NCBI GenBank assembly: GCA_951812315.1
Contig: CATOSA010000027.1
Span: forward strand, 1 to 46,015
Reading direction: 5' to 3'
Source of the DNA: an uncultured Burkholderiales bacterium
Lineage (GTDB): Bacteria > Pseudomonadota > Gammaproteobacteria > Burkholderiales > Eutrophovitaceae
Length of the DNA: 46,015 nt
Shown: positions 16,843-25,282 of the stretch, one piece after another
How positions within the stretch are numbered: the first letter of the stretch is position 1
Layout of the letters: every line of letters begins with the position of its first letter
Notes under the pieces: generated by a model
Database searches by the model: none
What the model saw: only the letters and a program-made list of their open reading frames with translations
What the model was told of the DNA's origin: nothing
Made by a program: the position numbers and the translations under genes

Positions 16843-18537
16843 ATGGCCACCGAATCAACAACTCCGGAACTAAGCGCGCGTACACGCGGATGGCTACAGT
16901 TCTTGCACCGCAAGGCAACGACGCTGGACGACTGGAGCAGGCAGGGACAACCCCACGAATGGTGGGATAACAAGAGCACGCCGCCGGTTCTGAGTTTTCA
17001 CCGTTTCGATTTGATTGAATCGAGCTATGCGTTGAACGTGATGGCGGACACCACGCCGGCATGGCGCGAGGTTTACAGCGACATTCTCGACCGGCTGGTC
17101 ATGCGTTACCCGACGTTCTGGGGTGCTTCGGACTGGCTGACGCAGTTCGGCGACGACCCGGACCGGGAGACCTATCCGGAAGAGTGGTACAAGACCTGGA
17201 TACCGGATCACCTTCGCGGCAAATACGACACGCCGGGCTGGACTGCAAACGGCGTCCAGCCGTGGGGACTCGCGCCCGATCCGATCGGGGCGGCCGGCAA
17301 CCTGTTTTTTCGGGGCAATCTCAACCTGATGCTGAGTGCGCATCTGTATGTGTCGGGCGATCGCAAGTGGAACCAGCCGTTCGATGTGACCGGTTACGAA
17401 GACGCCACCTTTAGCTGGACACACGACAAGGTCGTTGACTACCTGACCAGCGACTGGGCGAGCCGTCCCGAAGGACCGCACTGCGAGAACACCAAGATCT
17501 GGCCGTACTGCCTGACCATGGCTGGCCTCGGACTGAAACAGTACGACATCATGCGCGGCGGACAGCAGCACGAAGTGTTCAACGAATGGCTGGACTTCGC
17601 CCGCGGCAACTATATGTCGGTCGGCGAAGGCAGCGGACTTGAATGGCTGGCGGCGTACTACGACCCGATTGTGAACTACATGCACAAGGGTGGCCCGACC
17701 TCCGGCCTTGGAATGGCTTTCTACCTGCTGCCGCAAGACCGCAAGATGGCGGAAACGTTCTATCACACCGCAGTCGAGAAGATCGGTTGGAGTGATCCCG
17801 GCAAACCGGTCCGCAGCCTTGCGTATCCGCGCTTGTTACTTCTGGGCGTGGTACTTTCACGCGAGTTCGGTGATACCCAGACGCATGCGAATCTTTCCGA
17901 GTATGTCGAGAAGCACTATGAACCGGGCTTCGATGGCGAGACTGGCGAATTCGGATGGGGTTTTCAGTTGGGTGAGCGCTATCCGCGCGGGCAACTCAAT
18001 GCCTTGCTGATCATGGCGGAAACCGGGCGCGAAAATTCCTGGTGGAATGTGTACAACCGCCCCAACCTGTCGAAATTCGATCAGCCAACGCTCGAAGGAG
18101 TGGACTACCCGGCATTGAACATCTCGCGAGCGCACTATGATCAGGAACAATCGGTACTGAATATCAGCACGCTAGCCGGCTCACAAGGAAAACGTGGCGC
18201 GAAAACGTCATTCCGCATCACAACACTTCCGGCGGATGCGCCAATTCAGGTGCGCTGTAACGGGCAGAACTTTGAACACTGGAAGCGAATCTCCGCGACC
18301 AGCATTCGCATTGATTCACAGATTGCAGACCGCTCGTTTCAAATCCTGGTTTCAGGAAACGGAACCATGCCGCGAAATGCCGGAGAACAACCTGACAGCA
18401 CCACGTATACTGCGAATCAAGGGGGCATGCAATCCGTACCACGCGGACGCGGTACGCGACGTTCTGCTCAAGCGATAGCCGCGGCCAGCAGCCGACTCGT
18501 TTCACAACCGATGACATGCCCTTGCTGCAGTACCTGA
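16843..18537 (+). CDS. Linalool dehydratase/isomerase-like protein
   Basis: A 564-aa protein with a tryptophan- and tyrosine-rich alpha/alpha-barrel sequence resembling the linalool dehydratase/isomerase (LDI) domain. Visible are LFFRGNLNLMLSAHLYVSGD, CENTKIWPYC (two Cys nine residues apart, the spacing of the LDI active-site pair) and GNYMSVGEGSGLEWLAAYYD. LDI interconverts linalool, geraniol and myrcene; whether this protein acts on terpenes is inference. ATG 16843 is chosen because earlier starts lie inside the preceding GST. The last ~40 codons look out of frame: deleting one G at 18421-18425 gives CNPYHADAVRDVLLKR and TAG at 18478. Confidence 0.7.
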   Translation: MATESTTPELSARTRGWLQFLHRKATTLDDWSRQGQPHEWWDNKSTPPVLSFHRFDLIESSYALNVMADTTPAWREVYSDILDRLVMRYPTFWGASDWLTQFGDDPDRETYPEEWYKTWIPDHLRGKYDTPGWTANGVQPWGLAPDPIGAAGNLFFRGNLNLMLSAHLYVSGDRKWNQPFDVTGYEDATFSWTHDKVVDYLTSDWASRPEGPHCENTKIWPYCLTMAGLGLKQYDIMRGGQQHEVFNEWLDFARGNYMSVGEGSGLEWLAAYYDPIVNYMHKGGPTSGLGMAFYLLPQDRKMAETFYHTAVEKIGWSDPGKPVRSLAYPRLLLLGVVLSREFGDTQTHANLSEYVEKHYEPGFDGETGEFGWGFQLGERYPRGQLNALLIMAETGRENSWWNVYNRPNLSKFDQPTLEGVDYPALNISRAHYDQEQSVLNISTLAGSQGKRGAKTSFRITTLPADAPIQVRCNGQNFEHWKRISATSIRIDSQIADRSFQILVSGNGTMPRNAGEQPDSTTYTANQGGMQSVPRGRGTRRSAQAIAAASSRLVSQPMTCPCCST

Positions 18538-18633
18538 CGGCGATTCCATGCCGTCGAAGCACAGAACAATATCAATCCTGGCGCTCGCACCCGCGCCGCA
18601 AGTAACGTTGTACATATTCAGGGGAGGACAACC

Positions 18634-19641
18634 ATGACCAAGAACCGCCAGATTGTCGTTCGCGATCTTCCAAAAGGCGATTTGACAGAAGATCATTTCG
18701 AGTTGCGCGAAGGTGACGTGCCGTCGATTGAAGATGGCCAGGCATTGGTTAGAACCATCCTGATTTCCATCGACGCCGCAAACCGCGCATGGATGCAGGG
18801 CCCCACCTATCGCAAAGCTGTAAAAGAAGGCGACATCATGCATGCCTATTGCATAGGCGAAGTCGTCGAATCCAGGGACGATGCGCTCAAGACTGGCGAT
18901 ATCGTCGCGACGGAAGCCGGCTGGGCCGAGTACACAGCGGTGAAAGCGGACAACGCGGAAAAATTACCCGACTACCGTCCGCTGTCTCACTTGATTTCCG
19001 GATTCGGAATTGCCGGGAAAACTGCATATCATGGACTGATTGACGTCGGTCAACCGAAGGCTGGCAATACCGTCGTTGTCTCGGCGGCAGCCGGTTCGGT
19101 AGGCATGTATGTGGGCCAGATCGCGAAAGCGCTTGGCTGCCGCGCAGTCGGTATTGCCGGTGGACCCGAAAAATGCGCCTGGGTCACTGACGAACTCGGC
19201 TTCGACGCGTGCGTTGACTATCGCGGCGGCAATTTGTTCAAGGACCTGAAGGCCGCGTGCCCTGCAGGCATCGATGTCTACTTCGACAATGTCGGCGGCC
19301 AGGTTCTCGAGACGGTGCTCTTTCAGATGAACATCAAGTCACGGGTCGTGTGTTGCGGCTCGGTCAGCCAGTACGACACCGACTCCGCGACGGGTCCGCG
19401 CAACCTGCCGGGCCTGGTCGTGGTCAAGCGCTTGCGCATGGAAGGCTTCATATATTTTGACTTTATCGACCAGGACGCAAAAGCAACTGCGGACCTGCGC
19501 AATTGGACGAGTGAAGGCAAGATTAAAATCGTCGATGACATTGTCGACGGTCTTGAGAACGCACCGCGCGCATTGATTGGCCTGCTGGCAGGCGACAATC
19601 GCGGCAAACGTATGGTGCGGGTCGCCCCTGATCCGGCGTAA
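18634..19641 (+). CDS. NADP-dependent medium-chain oxidoreductase (CurA/PTGR-like)
   Basis: A 335-aa zinc-independent MDR. The N-terminal half contains ISIDAANRAWM; the NADP site is VVVSAAAGSVGMYVGQIAKALGC, followed by DVYFDNVGGQVLETVLFQM, typical of alkenal/one oxidoreductases and YncB/CurA. It probably reduces an alpha,beta-unsaturated carbonyl intermediate. ATG 18634 follows AGGGGAGG. In the plus-strand catabolic series. Confidence 0.88.
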   Translation: MTKNRQIVVRDLPKGDLTEDHFELREGDVPSIEDGQALVRTILISIDAANRAWMQGPTYRKAVKEGDIMHAYCIGEVVESRDDALKTGDIVATEAGWAEYTAVKADNAEKLPDYRPLSHLISGFGIAGKTAYHGLIDVGQPKAGNTVVVSAAAGSVGMYVGQIAKALGCRAVGIAGGPEKCAWVTDELGFDACVDYRGGNLFKDLKAACPAGIDVYFDNVGGQVLETVLFQMNIKSRVVCCGSVSQYDTDSATGPRNLPGLVVVKRLRMEGFIYFDFIDQDAKATADLRNWTSEGKIKIVDDIVDGLENAPRALIGLLAGDNRGKRMVRVAPDPA

Positions 19642-19780
19642 CTGGTCGAATTGACTCTCCCGTTTCGAACCGTTGGCCCGTTGCCCGGGCCAACTTGCTG
19701 GCGAACTGGTCAACGACCGAAACCAGTGAAACCCCGAGACGAAACCAGTTACAAAATGTGTTGTACATCGGAGCACTGAA

Positions 19781-20404
19781 ATGAAGTTATATGATTTGAA
19801 GGGCGGAATGAACCCAAGGCGGGTTCGAATATTCGTCGCCGAGAAAGGCATCGAGATTCCGGTTGAAATGGTCGACATGACCAAGGGCGAGAACAAAACG
19901 GCCGAATTTCTGGCGAAGAATCCGATGGGAAAGCTGCCTGTCCTGGAACTGGACGACGGGACATTCATCACCGAATCGGTCGCAATTTGCCGCTACGTCG
20001 AATCGCTTCATCCCGAGCCGAACATGTTCGGCACTGATCCGCTCGAAATCGCCAACATAGAAATGTGGACACGGCGCATGGAGCTGGATTTCGCGATACC
20101 GATTCTGCAGGTGTTTGAGCATCTGAATCCGTTCTGGAAAGGAAGGCTCAAACAAATCACAGCCTGCGGCGAACTGGCCGGGGAGAAAGCGATGACGCGC
20201 TTCGCATGGCTCGATGGTGAGCTCGGAAAACGCGCGCCCGAAGAGCGCCAGTTCCTTGCCGCCGGACGCTATACCGTCGCCGACATCACGCTACAGAGTG
20301 CATTGATCGTCGCAAAGGCCTGCGGTGTACGCATTCCGGAAGAACAGACGCATCTTTCGAGCTGGTTTGCATCCGTCACGGCACGTCCCACCGCACGCGC
20401 CTGA
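19781..20404 (+). CDS. Glutathione S-transferase
   Basis: A 207-aa GST: MKLYDLKGGMNPRRVRIFVAEKG at the N-terminus (NPRR in place of the Ser/Tyr motif), FLAKNPMGKLPVLELDDGT with cis-Pro and TFITESVAICRYVE with the Glu-Ser gamma-glutamyl site. The C-terminal domain has FLAAGRYTVADITLQSALI. It is the third conventional GST in 5 kb and distinct in sequence from the other two, so not a recent duplicate. Confidence 0.88.
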   Translation: MKLYDLKGGMNPRRVRIFVAEKGIEIPVEMVDMTKGENKTAEFLAKNPMGKLPVLELDDGTFITESVAICRYVESLHPEPNMFGTDPLEIANIEMWTRRMELDFAIPILQVFEHLNPFWKGRLKQITACGELAGEKAMTRFAWLDGELGKRAPEERQFLAAGRYTVADITLQSALIVAKACGVRIPEEQTHLSSWFASVTARPTARA

Positions 20405-20488
20405 TCGTCAACCAGTGCTAGTGCCGGATTGGACTGCCGGTAAAGACGCGCAAATCAGGCCAGCCCCGCACATCAGTGGAGGACTGAA

Positions 20489-20935
20489 ATGAACATACCC
20501 AACGCCCCTGTTCCATCGGACGGATTTCTTGTTACGCATTATTTGACGGTGCAAGATCAGGCCAGGTCGCGGCAGTTCTATGCGGGGATTCTCGGTAGCA
20601 AGGTACTCACACAACAAGACCCATGCGCCATCAAGTTGGCAAACTCGTGGGTAATCCTCAACAGTGGTGGTGGACCTACACCTGACAAACCGGACGTAAC
20701 GCTCGAGCCGCCTCAAAGCGCGACGCGCGTCAACAGCTTTCTGAATCTCCGCGTTGCCGATATCCAGGCGTGCTACGCAAATTGGAAAGCGAAAGGCGCC
20801 GAATTCATGACCACGCCTCTGGATAATCATGGATGGGAAATGAGATGCTATATGCGCGATCCGGACGGATACATTATCGAGGTGGGACAAGCAAGCCAGA
20901 AGATGATTGATCTTTTGAACAGCAACGAACAGTAA
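20489..20935 (+). CDS. VOC superfamily (glyoxalase/bleomycin-resistance/dioxygenase-like) protein
   Basis: A 148-aa protein with paired beta-alpha-beta modules: LVTHYLTVQDQARSRQFYAGILGSKVL and FLNLRVADIQACYANWKAKGAEF, ending with YMRDPDGYIIEVGQAS, where Glu is the usual C-terminal metal ligand. Preceded by GGAGG. Role unknown; the fold supports glyoxalase, dioxygenase or resistance functions. It ends the plus-strand cluster. Confidence 0.85.
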   Translation: MNIPNAPVPSDGFLVTHYLTVQDQARSRQFYAGILGSKVLTQQDPCAIKLANSWVILNSGGGPTPDKPDVTLEPPQSATRVNSFLNLRVADIQACYANWKAKGAEFMTTPLDNHGWEMRCYMRDPDGYIIEVGQASQKMIDLLNSNEQ

Positions 20936-21070
20936 CGCCAAGCCCAATACGTTGCTCAACCATCAAGTCCATGCAGGACGGCCATTCAATCCACTGCGCC
21001 GTCTGGCCCGCGTAGAGCGCACTAAGCGAGCGCATTGCGCCCGACGCAAACCTTTTCATTTGATTAACCC

Positions 21071-21084
21071 TTGATGAATATCAA
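21071..21084. promoter_or_regulatory. FNR/Anr box upstream of the small cytochrome c
   Basis: TTGATGAATATCAA is an exact match to TTGAT-N4-ATCAA, centred about 63 bases before the cytochrome ATG. It sits inside a longer inverted repeat (21067-21088). This predicts anaerobic activation of the cytochrome gene. Confidence 0.75.
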
Positions 21085-21140
21085 GGGTCAACTGTGTCGG
21101 GTATGGAGAATCGCGCTAACTATCTGCCAGGGAGCGCTTG

Positions 21141-21395
21141 ATGATCACACGACTGTTAGTCACTACCGCAATGCTGTTACCGATATCAACGCTGGCAGCC
21201 GATGTTAGCAACGGCGAGGACATTTTCAGTCAAAGATGTGAGGGTTGCCACTCGCTCTCCAGGGTGACAAAGATGCTGGATCCCGCCAAGGAAGAAAACA
21301 CCAAGGCGTACATCTCCAGGTTTCTGAGATCACATCCGGCCAGTCTCGACAGCGACGAACGGGATGATGTGATCGAAATGTTGCTGCAAAACTAA
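21141..21395 (+). CDS. Small c-type cytochrome
   Basis: An 84-aa periplasmic protein: signal peptide (MITRLLVTTAMLLPISTLAA), then heme-binding CEGCH at about residue 34. The distal ligand is not obvious; Met in VTKMLDP and His in RSHPAS are candidates. ATG 21141 has GGAG 6 bases upstream. A perfect FNR box upstream suggests a role in low-oxygen electron transfer. Confidence 0.85.
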   Translation: MITRLLVTTAMLLPISTLAADVSNGEDIFSQRCEGCHSLSRVTKMLDPAKEENTKAYISRFLRSHPASLDSDERDDVIEMLLQN

Positions 21396-21489
21396 GTAGA
21401 CGCGCATTGCCAATTGCCATTTCCTGCATCACTCACATTCGTTCGCGCGATGACGAAGCACGTTGTCAAGCCCGAGATCTTTGGTCCAT

Positions 21490-22347
21490 TCACGCTGTTA
21501 GGGAATTAGGTTGTTGAATCGTCTGTCCTTCGGTCCATCGCTGTAAGAACTGCTCCGGATTCATGCCGCCCAGCGATCCATGTGGCCTGATCGTGTTGTA
21601 CTCCTCGAGCCATTGATTGATTACGACCCTGGCCTCGGTCATCGAGCAAAACAGCCAGCGATTCAGGCACGTGGTTCGAAAGATCGAGTTGAAACTCTCG
21701 CAGTATGCGTTTTGCCATGGGCTGCCCGGGTCGATGTAGTGGGTATCCACGTGCTTTTTCTTCAGCCATTGCTGTACTGCCGTCGCGACGAGTTCCGGAC
21801 CATTGTCCGAGCGAATACACGCCGGGCGGCCCTGCTCGTGGAACAGCTTGCCCAGAACACGAATGACATCGCTTGCGTTCAGGCTGCGTGCCACGCTGAT
21901 TTCAAGACCTTGCCTGGTGAACTCATCGACCACCGTGAGGCACTTGAGTTGTCGCGCACTCTGGTCGAACACAAAGTCGTAACTCCATACGTGGTTCGGA
22001 TAATTCGCCCGGTTCACCCACTGGGTCGTTGTACCCAACACCTTGCGTTTGCGCCGTTTTCTGAGCACCTGCAGTCCTTCACGGCGACGTATCAGGCGTA
22101 CGCGCTCGCGGCTAATCGCTAACCCGGTTGCGCGCATCAGCTCGTATATCTTGCGATAGCCCCAGCAACCATAGCGCTGCGACAGGTTCACCACCTGCCC
22201 ATAGGCTGCGTCGACAATGTCTTTACTACCGATATAGCGGTAGCTCGAACGGTTCATGTGCATCGCCTGACAGGCGCGGCGCTCGCTAACGGCGTACGTA
22301 TTGTGCAGGTACGTCACGCAGCGCCAGCGCTCTGGCAGGCTTACCAC
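21490..22347 (-). CDS. IS3-family transposase OrfB (DDE integrase)
   Basis: A 285-aa full-length OrfB. An HTH_21-type N-terminus (GCWGYRKIYELMRATGLAIS, RVRLIRRREGLQV) is followed by the rve integrase core with DDE residues in VWSYDFVFD, IRSDNGPE and QNAYCESFN. It overlaps the end of orfA by 7 bases, consistent with programmed frameshifting. No lesion is visible. Confidence 0.9.
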   Translation of the reverse strand: MVSLPERWRCVTYLHNTYAVSERRACQAMHMNRSSYRYIGSKDIVDAAYGQVVNLSQRYGCWGYRKIYELMRATGLAISRERVRLIRRREGLQVLRKRRKRKVLGTTTQWVNRANYPNHVWSYDFVFDQSARQLKCLTVVDEFTRQGLEISVARSLNASDVIRVLGKLFHEQGRPACIRSDNGPELVATAVQQWLKKKHVDTHYIDPGSPWQNAYCESFNSIFRTTCLNRWLFCSMTEARVVINQWLEEYNTIRPHGSLGGMNPEQFLQRWTEGQTIQQPNSLTA

Positions 22348-22586
22348 TTTCGGCTGTTCACGTCCTTTAACATCCGGATGTCCAGCGTTTGTTCGGCCAC
22401 AATCTTCTTGAGCTGCGCGTTCTCGCGCTCGAGCTCTCGAAGCCGCTTCGCCTCAGCGACCTGCATGCCGCCAAACTTGGCTTTCCAGCGATAAAACGAC
22501 TGCTCCGAGCAGTTGTGCTTGCGGCACACTTCGGCCTCGTGCAATATTCGAATGATCTGTTCTTCGCTGAATCGATTGCCTTTCAT
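22341..22586 (-). CDS. IS3-family OrfA with a short internal deletion
   Basis: An 81-aa HTH_Tnp_1 protein: MKGNRFSEEQIIRILHEAE directly followed by VCRKHNCSEQSFYRWKAKFG, then a leucine zipper (RLRELERENAQLKKIVAEQ). Relatives have about eight more residues between HEAE and CRKH, so a small in-frame deletion removes part of the HTH. ATG 22586 follows AGGAGG by 5 bases; the start at 22601 is less likely. Confidence 0.8.
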   Translation of the reverse strand: MKGNRFSEEQIIRILHEAEVCRKHNCSEQSFYRWKAKFGGMQVAEAKRLRELERENAQLKKIVAEQTLDIRMLKDVNSRKW

Positions 22587-22644
22587 CGGGTCCTCCTCCA
22601 TTGAGAAACCCTAACATAGCGATTGGCCTAATTATGGCGGGGCA

Positions 22645-22814
22645 AGTCAAAGCGACGTTCCTTGCTGGCGCTTGTCGCACTTGCCGCGACGACAGCGGGG
22701 TGCAGTAGCGGCTCTTCGAGCAGCGTGCGCGACACCGACCCATACCCATACTACGGTCACGGACACTACAACCGAAGCCCTTACGGACGACGGCGCGGAT
22801 ATCGCCGGTGGTGA
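22645..22814 (+). pseudogene. 5'-truncated small lipoprotein
   Basis: The frame KRRSLLALVALAATTAGC is a lipoprotein signal peptide with the lipobox TAGC, followed by a Ser-rich then Tyr/Arg-rich mature region (RDTDPYPYYGHG). No ATG/GTG lies upstream before an in-frame TAA, and the IS407-like element ends 30 bases away. The insertion seems to have removed the start. Confidence 0.5.
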
Positions 22815-22902
22815 CCGGACTGTAGAAATCCGATCGCGGATGCCTCATCCAGCCACAGGGAACCTGGGCGTGTCGCAGCAAACTACCAGCTGACAAGACG
22901 CG

Positions 22903-23270
22903 TCAGCGGACGCTTCGGCCACCGTCTACCGGAATGGCAAGCCCGGTCATGAACGATGCATCCGAACTGGCAAGAAACGCAATAGTCGAAGCAACTTCTT
23001 CCGCTTGAGCCATACGCCCGATCGGGTGTTTCGCAGTGATCTTGCGCTTCGCTTCTTCAATGTCCGGCGCCTCTGCGAGCATCTTGCGCACCATGTCGGT
23101 CTCGATGGTTGCCGGGCACACACAGTTCACGCGGATGTTCTCGCCGACATGATCCAGTGCGAGCGACATCGTCATCGCCATGACACCACCTTTGGCAGCG
23201 GCATAGGCGACGGACACCGAATTGCCGGCTCGACCAGCCACATGGATGAATTCTCGAGAAAACTGAAAAA
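22903..23270 (-). pseudogene. Short-chain dehydrogenase, C-terminal half
   Basis: Encodes VAGRAGNSVSVAYAAAKGGV (Ser, Tyr, Lys catalytic residues), RVNCVCPATIETDM and the terminal FMTGLAIPVDGG of a classical SDR. The N-terminal Rossmann half is absent; upstream of about 23270 the sequence turns unrelated. Truncated remnant in the 21.5-25 kb graveyard. Confidence 0.7.
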
Positions 23271-23335
23271 AGGAACGCTAGGACGCTACCCTTGTAGCCT
23301 TGTTACAAAGGTTGGCATCCTCTTTGATCAGGCCG

Positions 23336-23361
23336 CCTGTCCGAATGACAGACGGGACAGG
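23336..23361. terminator. Hairpin downstream of the PilZ remnant
   Basis: Stem CCTGTCC (23336-23342) pairs with GGACAGG (23355-23361), 20 bases beyond the pilZ stop on the minus strand. No T-run follows, so intrinsic termination is doubtful. Confidence 0.3.
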
Positions 23362-23380
23362 TTGCGCTTTGAGCGACTGC

Positions 23381-23693
23381 CTACGTGTCTTCTTTCGGAT
23401 CGGTAAATGCCGATTTGACCGATTCAAGACTGTCCTTCAAGCGCCGCATCGCAATCTGAGTTCGCAAGAACTCCTTGCACATCTCGATACCTTTGTCATC
23501 AATTTCGACAATTTTTGCCCCTAGCACCGAGTCGCCCTGGTGCATGACCTGGATATTGCAATCAAGTTGCTGCTCCGGGAGAAGTTCGCAACTGAAGTTG
23601 AGAATTTGCCCTTGCTCAAAGGGCTCCGAGCACACCAGAAGGAAGCCGCCATGGCTCATGTCCTCGATCAGACATGGAATCGGCTCATTCAGA
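23381..23693 (-). pseudogene. PilZ-domain protein, N-terminus cut by IS3 copy B
   Basis: The remaining ~100 codons show the second PilZ motif (CLIEDMSHGGFLLV, D/NxSxxG) and LLPEQQLDCNIQVMH. The RxxxR motif that binds cyclic di-GMP, normally N-terminal, is lost: the frame enters the IS end at 23696, whose sequence supplies a spurious start (MEISLKRGSKF). Confidence 0.7.
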
Positions 23694-23742
23694 AGTGGAC
23701 CCCGAAACTTGGACCCCCGCTTAAGTGAAATCTCCATGGGGT

Positions 23743-24588
23743 TCAGGCCGCGCTCTTCAACGCCGTTTGTTCGAAGTACACCGCATCGGGGGTACGCCGG
23801 TCAAGCCCAGTGTGACGACGCCGGGTATTGTAAAAACGAAAGTATTTGTCCAGTCCGGCGCGTAATGCCGCCGGCGTTTCATACGCGCGCAGATACACGT
23901 CTTCGTACTTCACACTGCGCCACAACCGTTCGACGAACACGTTGTCGATCCAGCGAGCCTTGCCGTCCATGCTGATCGTCACTTCGTGGTCCTTGAGAAC
24001 GCGGGTGAACGCATCGGCCGTGAACTGCGTGCCCTGATCGGTGTTGAATATCTCGGGTGTACCGTAGCGAGGCAATGCCTCTTCGAGCGCCTCGACGCAA
24101 AAGTCGCTGTCCATCGTGTTCGACGCCCGCCACGAAAGCACCTTGCGCGTATGCCAGTGCATAATCGCCACGAGCTACATGAACCCCTTGGCCATCGGTA
24201 GATAACACATATCGCTCGCCCACACCTGGTTGGCCCGCGTGATTGTCATGTCCCTGAGCAAGTAAGGATAGATCTTGTGTCCCTTGTCTGGCGTGCTGGT
24301 GCGCCGCTTCGGCTACAGCGCCCTGATCTGCATCTGACGCATCAGCCGCTGTACGCGCTTACGATTGACCTGCAGCCCGCGTGTATCGAGTTCGTTGCGA
24401 ATACGACGGCTTCCGTAGAACGGCAGCTCAAGGTGGATCTCGTCGATCAGGCGCATCAGCTCAAGGTCTTCGGCTGACACCTGTGCGCCGCGATAGTACG
24501 CTGTGCAGCGTGCCACTCCGAGTAACTCGCAGCGGCGTGCCCTGGACAGTTCGTGAGCGCTTTGAATCTGTGCTCGGCGCTCGCTCAC
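23743..24588 (-). pseudogene. IS3 orfB, copy B, with two amber codons
   Basis: Same as copy A, but the C-terminus is intact (RRTPDAVYFEQTALKSAA). TAG codons appear at the same two places (plus-strand CTA at about 24313 and 24175). DDE residues are present. Product truncated to 91 aa unless both stops are read through. Confidence 0.75.
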
Positions 24589-24876
24589 CGGTCGCGCCCG
24601 AGAAACTTTGACAGAAAATCTTTCTCCATCGTCAGTTGCCCGACCTTGGCGTGCAGCTTCTCGATTTCGCGTTCGGTGTGTTGCGCCTCAACTGCGTTGC
24701 CACCGAACACGTCCTCGGCACTATCGACCAGACGTTTCTTCCAGTCCTGGATCTGATTCGGGTGAACGTCGAACTGTTCAGCCAGCTCGGCCAGTGTGTG
24801 CTCGCCACGCACTGCGCCCAGTGCTACTTTGGCCTTGAAGCTCGCCGTGTGATTTCTTCTCTTTACTACGTGTCAT
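24585..24876 (-). pseudogene. IS3 orfA, copy B, frameshifted near its start
   Basis: Same one-base lesion as copy A after ATG 24876 (MTRSK); the usable open frame starts at 24812 and gives 75 aa lacking the first HTH part. Confidence 0.7.
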
Positions 24877-25029
24877 CTTCGGATCCTCTCTGTGTCGTAA
24901 AAGAATAATCCATAAGATTTCACTTATCAGCTACATTTTGGTGTCCAGCCGTTGGGGTCCACCTCTTTTTTCATCCAGCACAAATCGGACCAAGGTCATC
25001 GCCCTCACGTCGCCGACGTTTTTCCAACG

Positions 25030-25248
25030 TCAAACCCTGGCAGATCGCTCGCGAATCGCTCGATCAGGCCATGGACGGCCTGGGGAATATACACCGTCCA
25101 TCAAGTCAAGCAGTCGTCTAGCGATGCTTGAATCGAACGACGTGCCTGAGTTGATCGCACTGAGAATCAGCTGCGCCAGTCCGCGCATCACAGCAGTGAG
25201 AGAAGTGAACGGATCTATTTCTCGCTGCGCTCGGCCTCCCGAAACCAA
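25030..25248 (-). CDS. Doubtful small ORF in the gap 24962-25274
   Basis: A 72-aa frame (IDPFTSLTAVMRGLAQLILS, IARRLLDLMDGVY) with plausible residue composition but no ribosome binding site and no family I recognise. The rest of this 313-base gap holds nothing I can support. Confidence 0.2.
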   Translation of the reverse strand: MVSGGRAQREIDPFTSLTAVMRGLAQLILSAINSGTSFDSSIARRLLDLMDGVYSPGRPWPDRAIRERSARV

Positions 25249-25282
25249 ATCTGCCGCCTTTTTCTATCGGCGCTTCACTGGG

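Larger units (their letters stand above)
21490..22616 (-). mobile_element. IS3-family element, IS407-like group
   Basis: About 1.12 kb with ends TGTTAGGG at 21496-21503 and its complement at 22609-22616. It carries orfA and orfB on the minus strand. The orfB stop (21490-21492) lies just outside the left inverted repeat. No target duplication is clear, so the exact ends are uncertain. It differs from the IS3 copies at 773 and 23696. Confidence 0.8.
23696..24961 (-). mobile_element. IS3-family insertion sequence, copy B (defective)
   Basis: 1266 bp, bounded by TGGACCCC and GGGGTCCA, inverted relative to copy A and differing from it by a few substitutions and one C-run base. Right flank TTTTTTCATCC, left flank GGCTCAT-TC; no convincing target duplication. 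It has cut a PilZ gene. Confidence 0.9.

Noticed and set aside
20408..20959. Minus-strand 183-aa ORF over the VOC gene
   Set aside because: It is the complement of a complete VOC-domain gene with a ribosome binding site.
773..24961. TAG recoded as an amino acid
   Set aside because: TAG is the normal stop of the DUF481 gene (6469-6471), a GST (15789-15791) and other complete genes, so general reassignment does not fit; suppression of individual codons stays possible.
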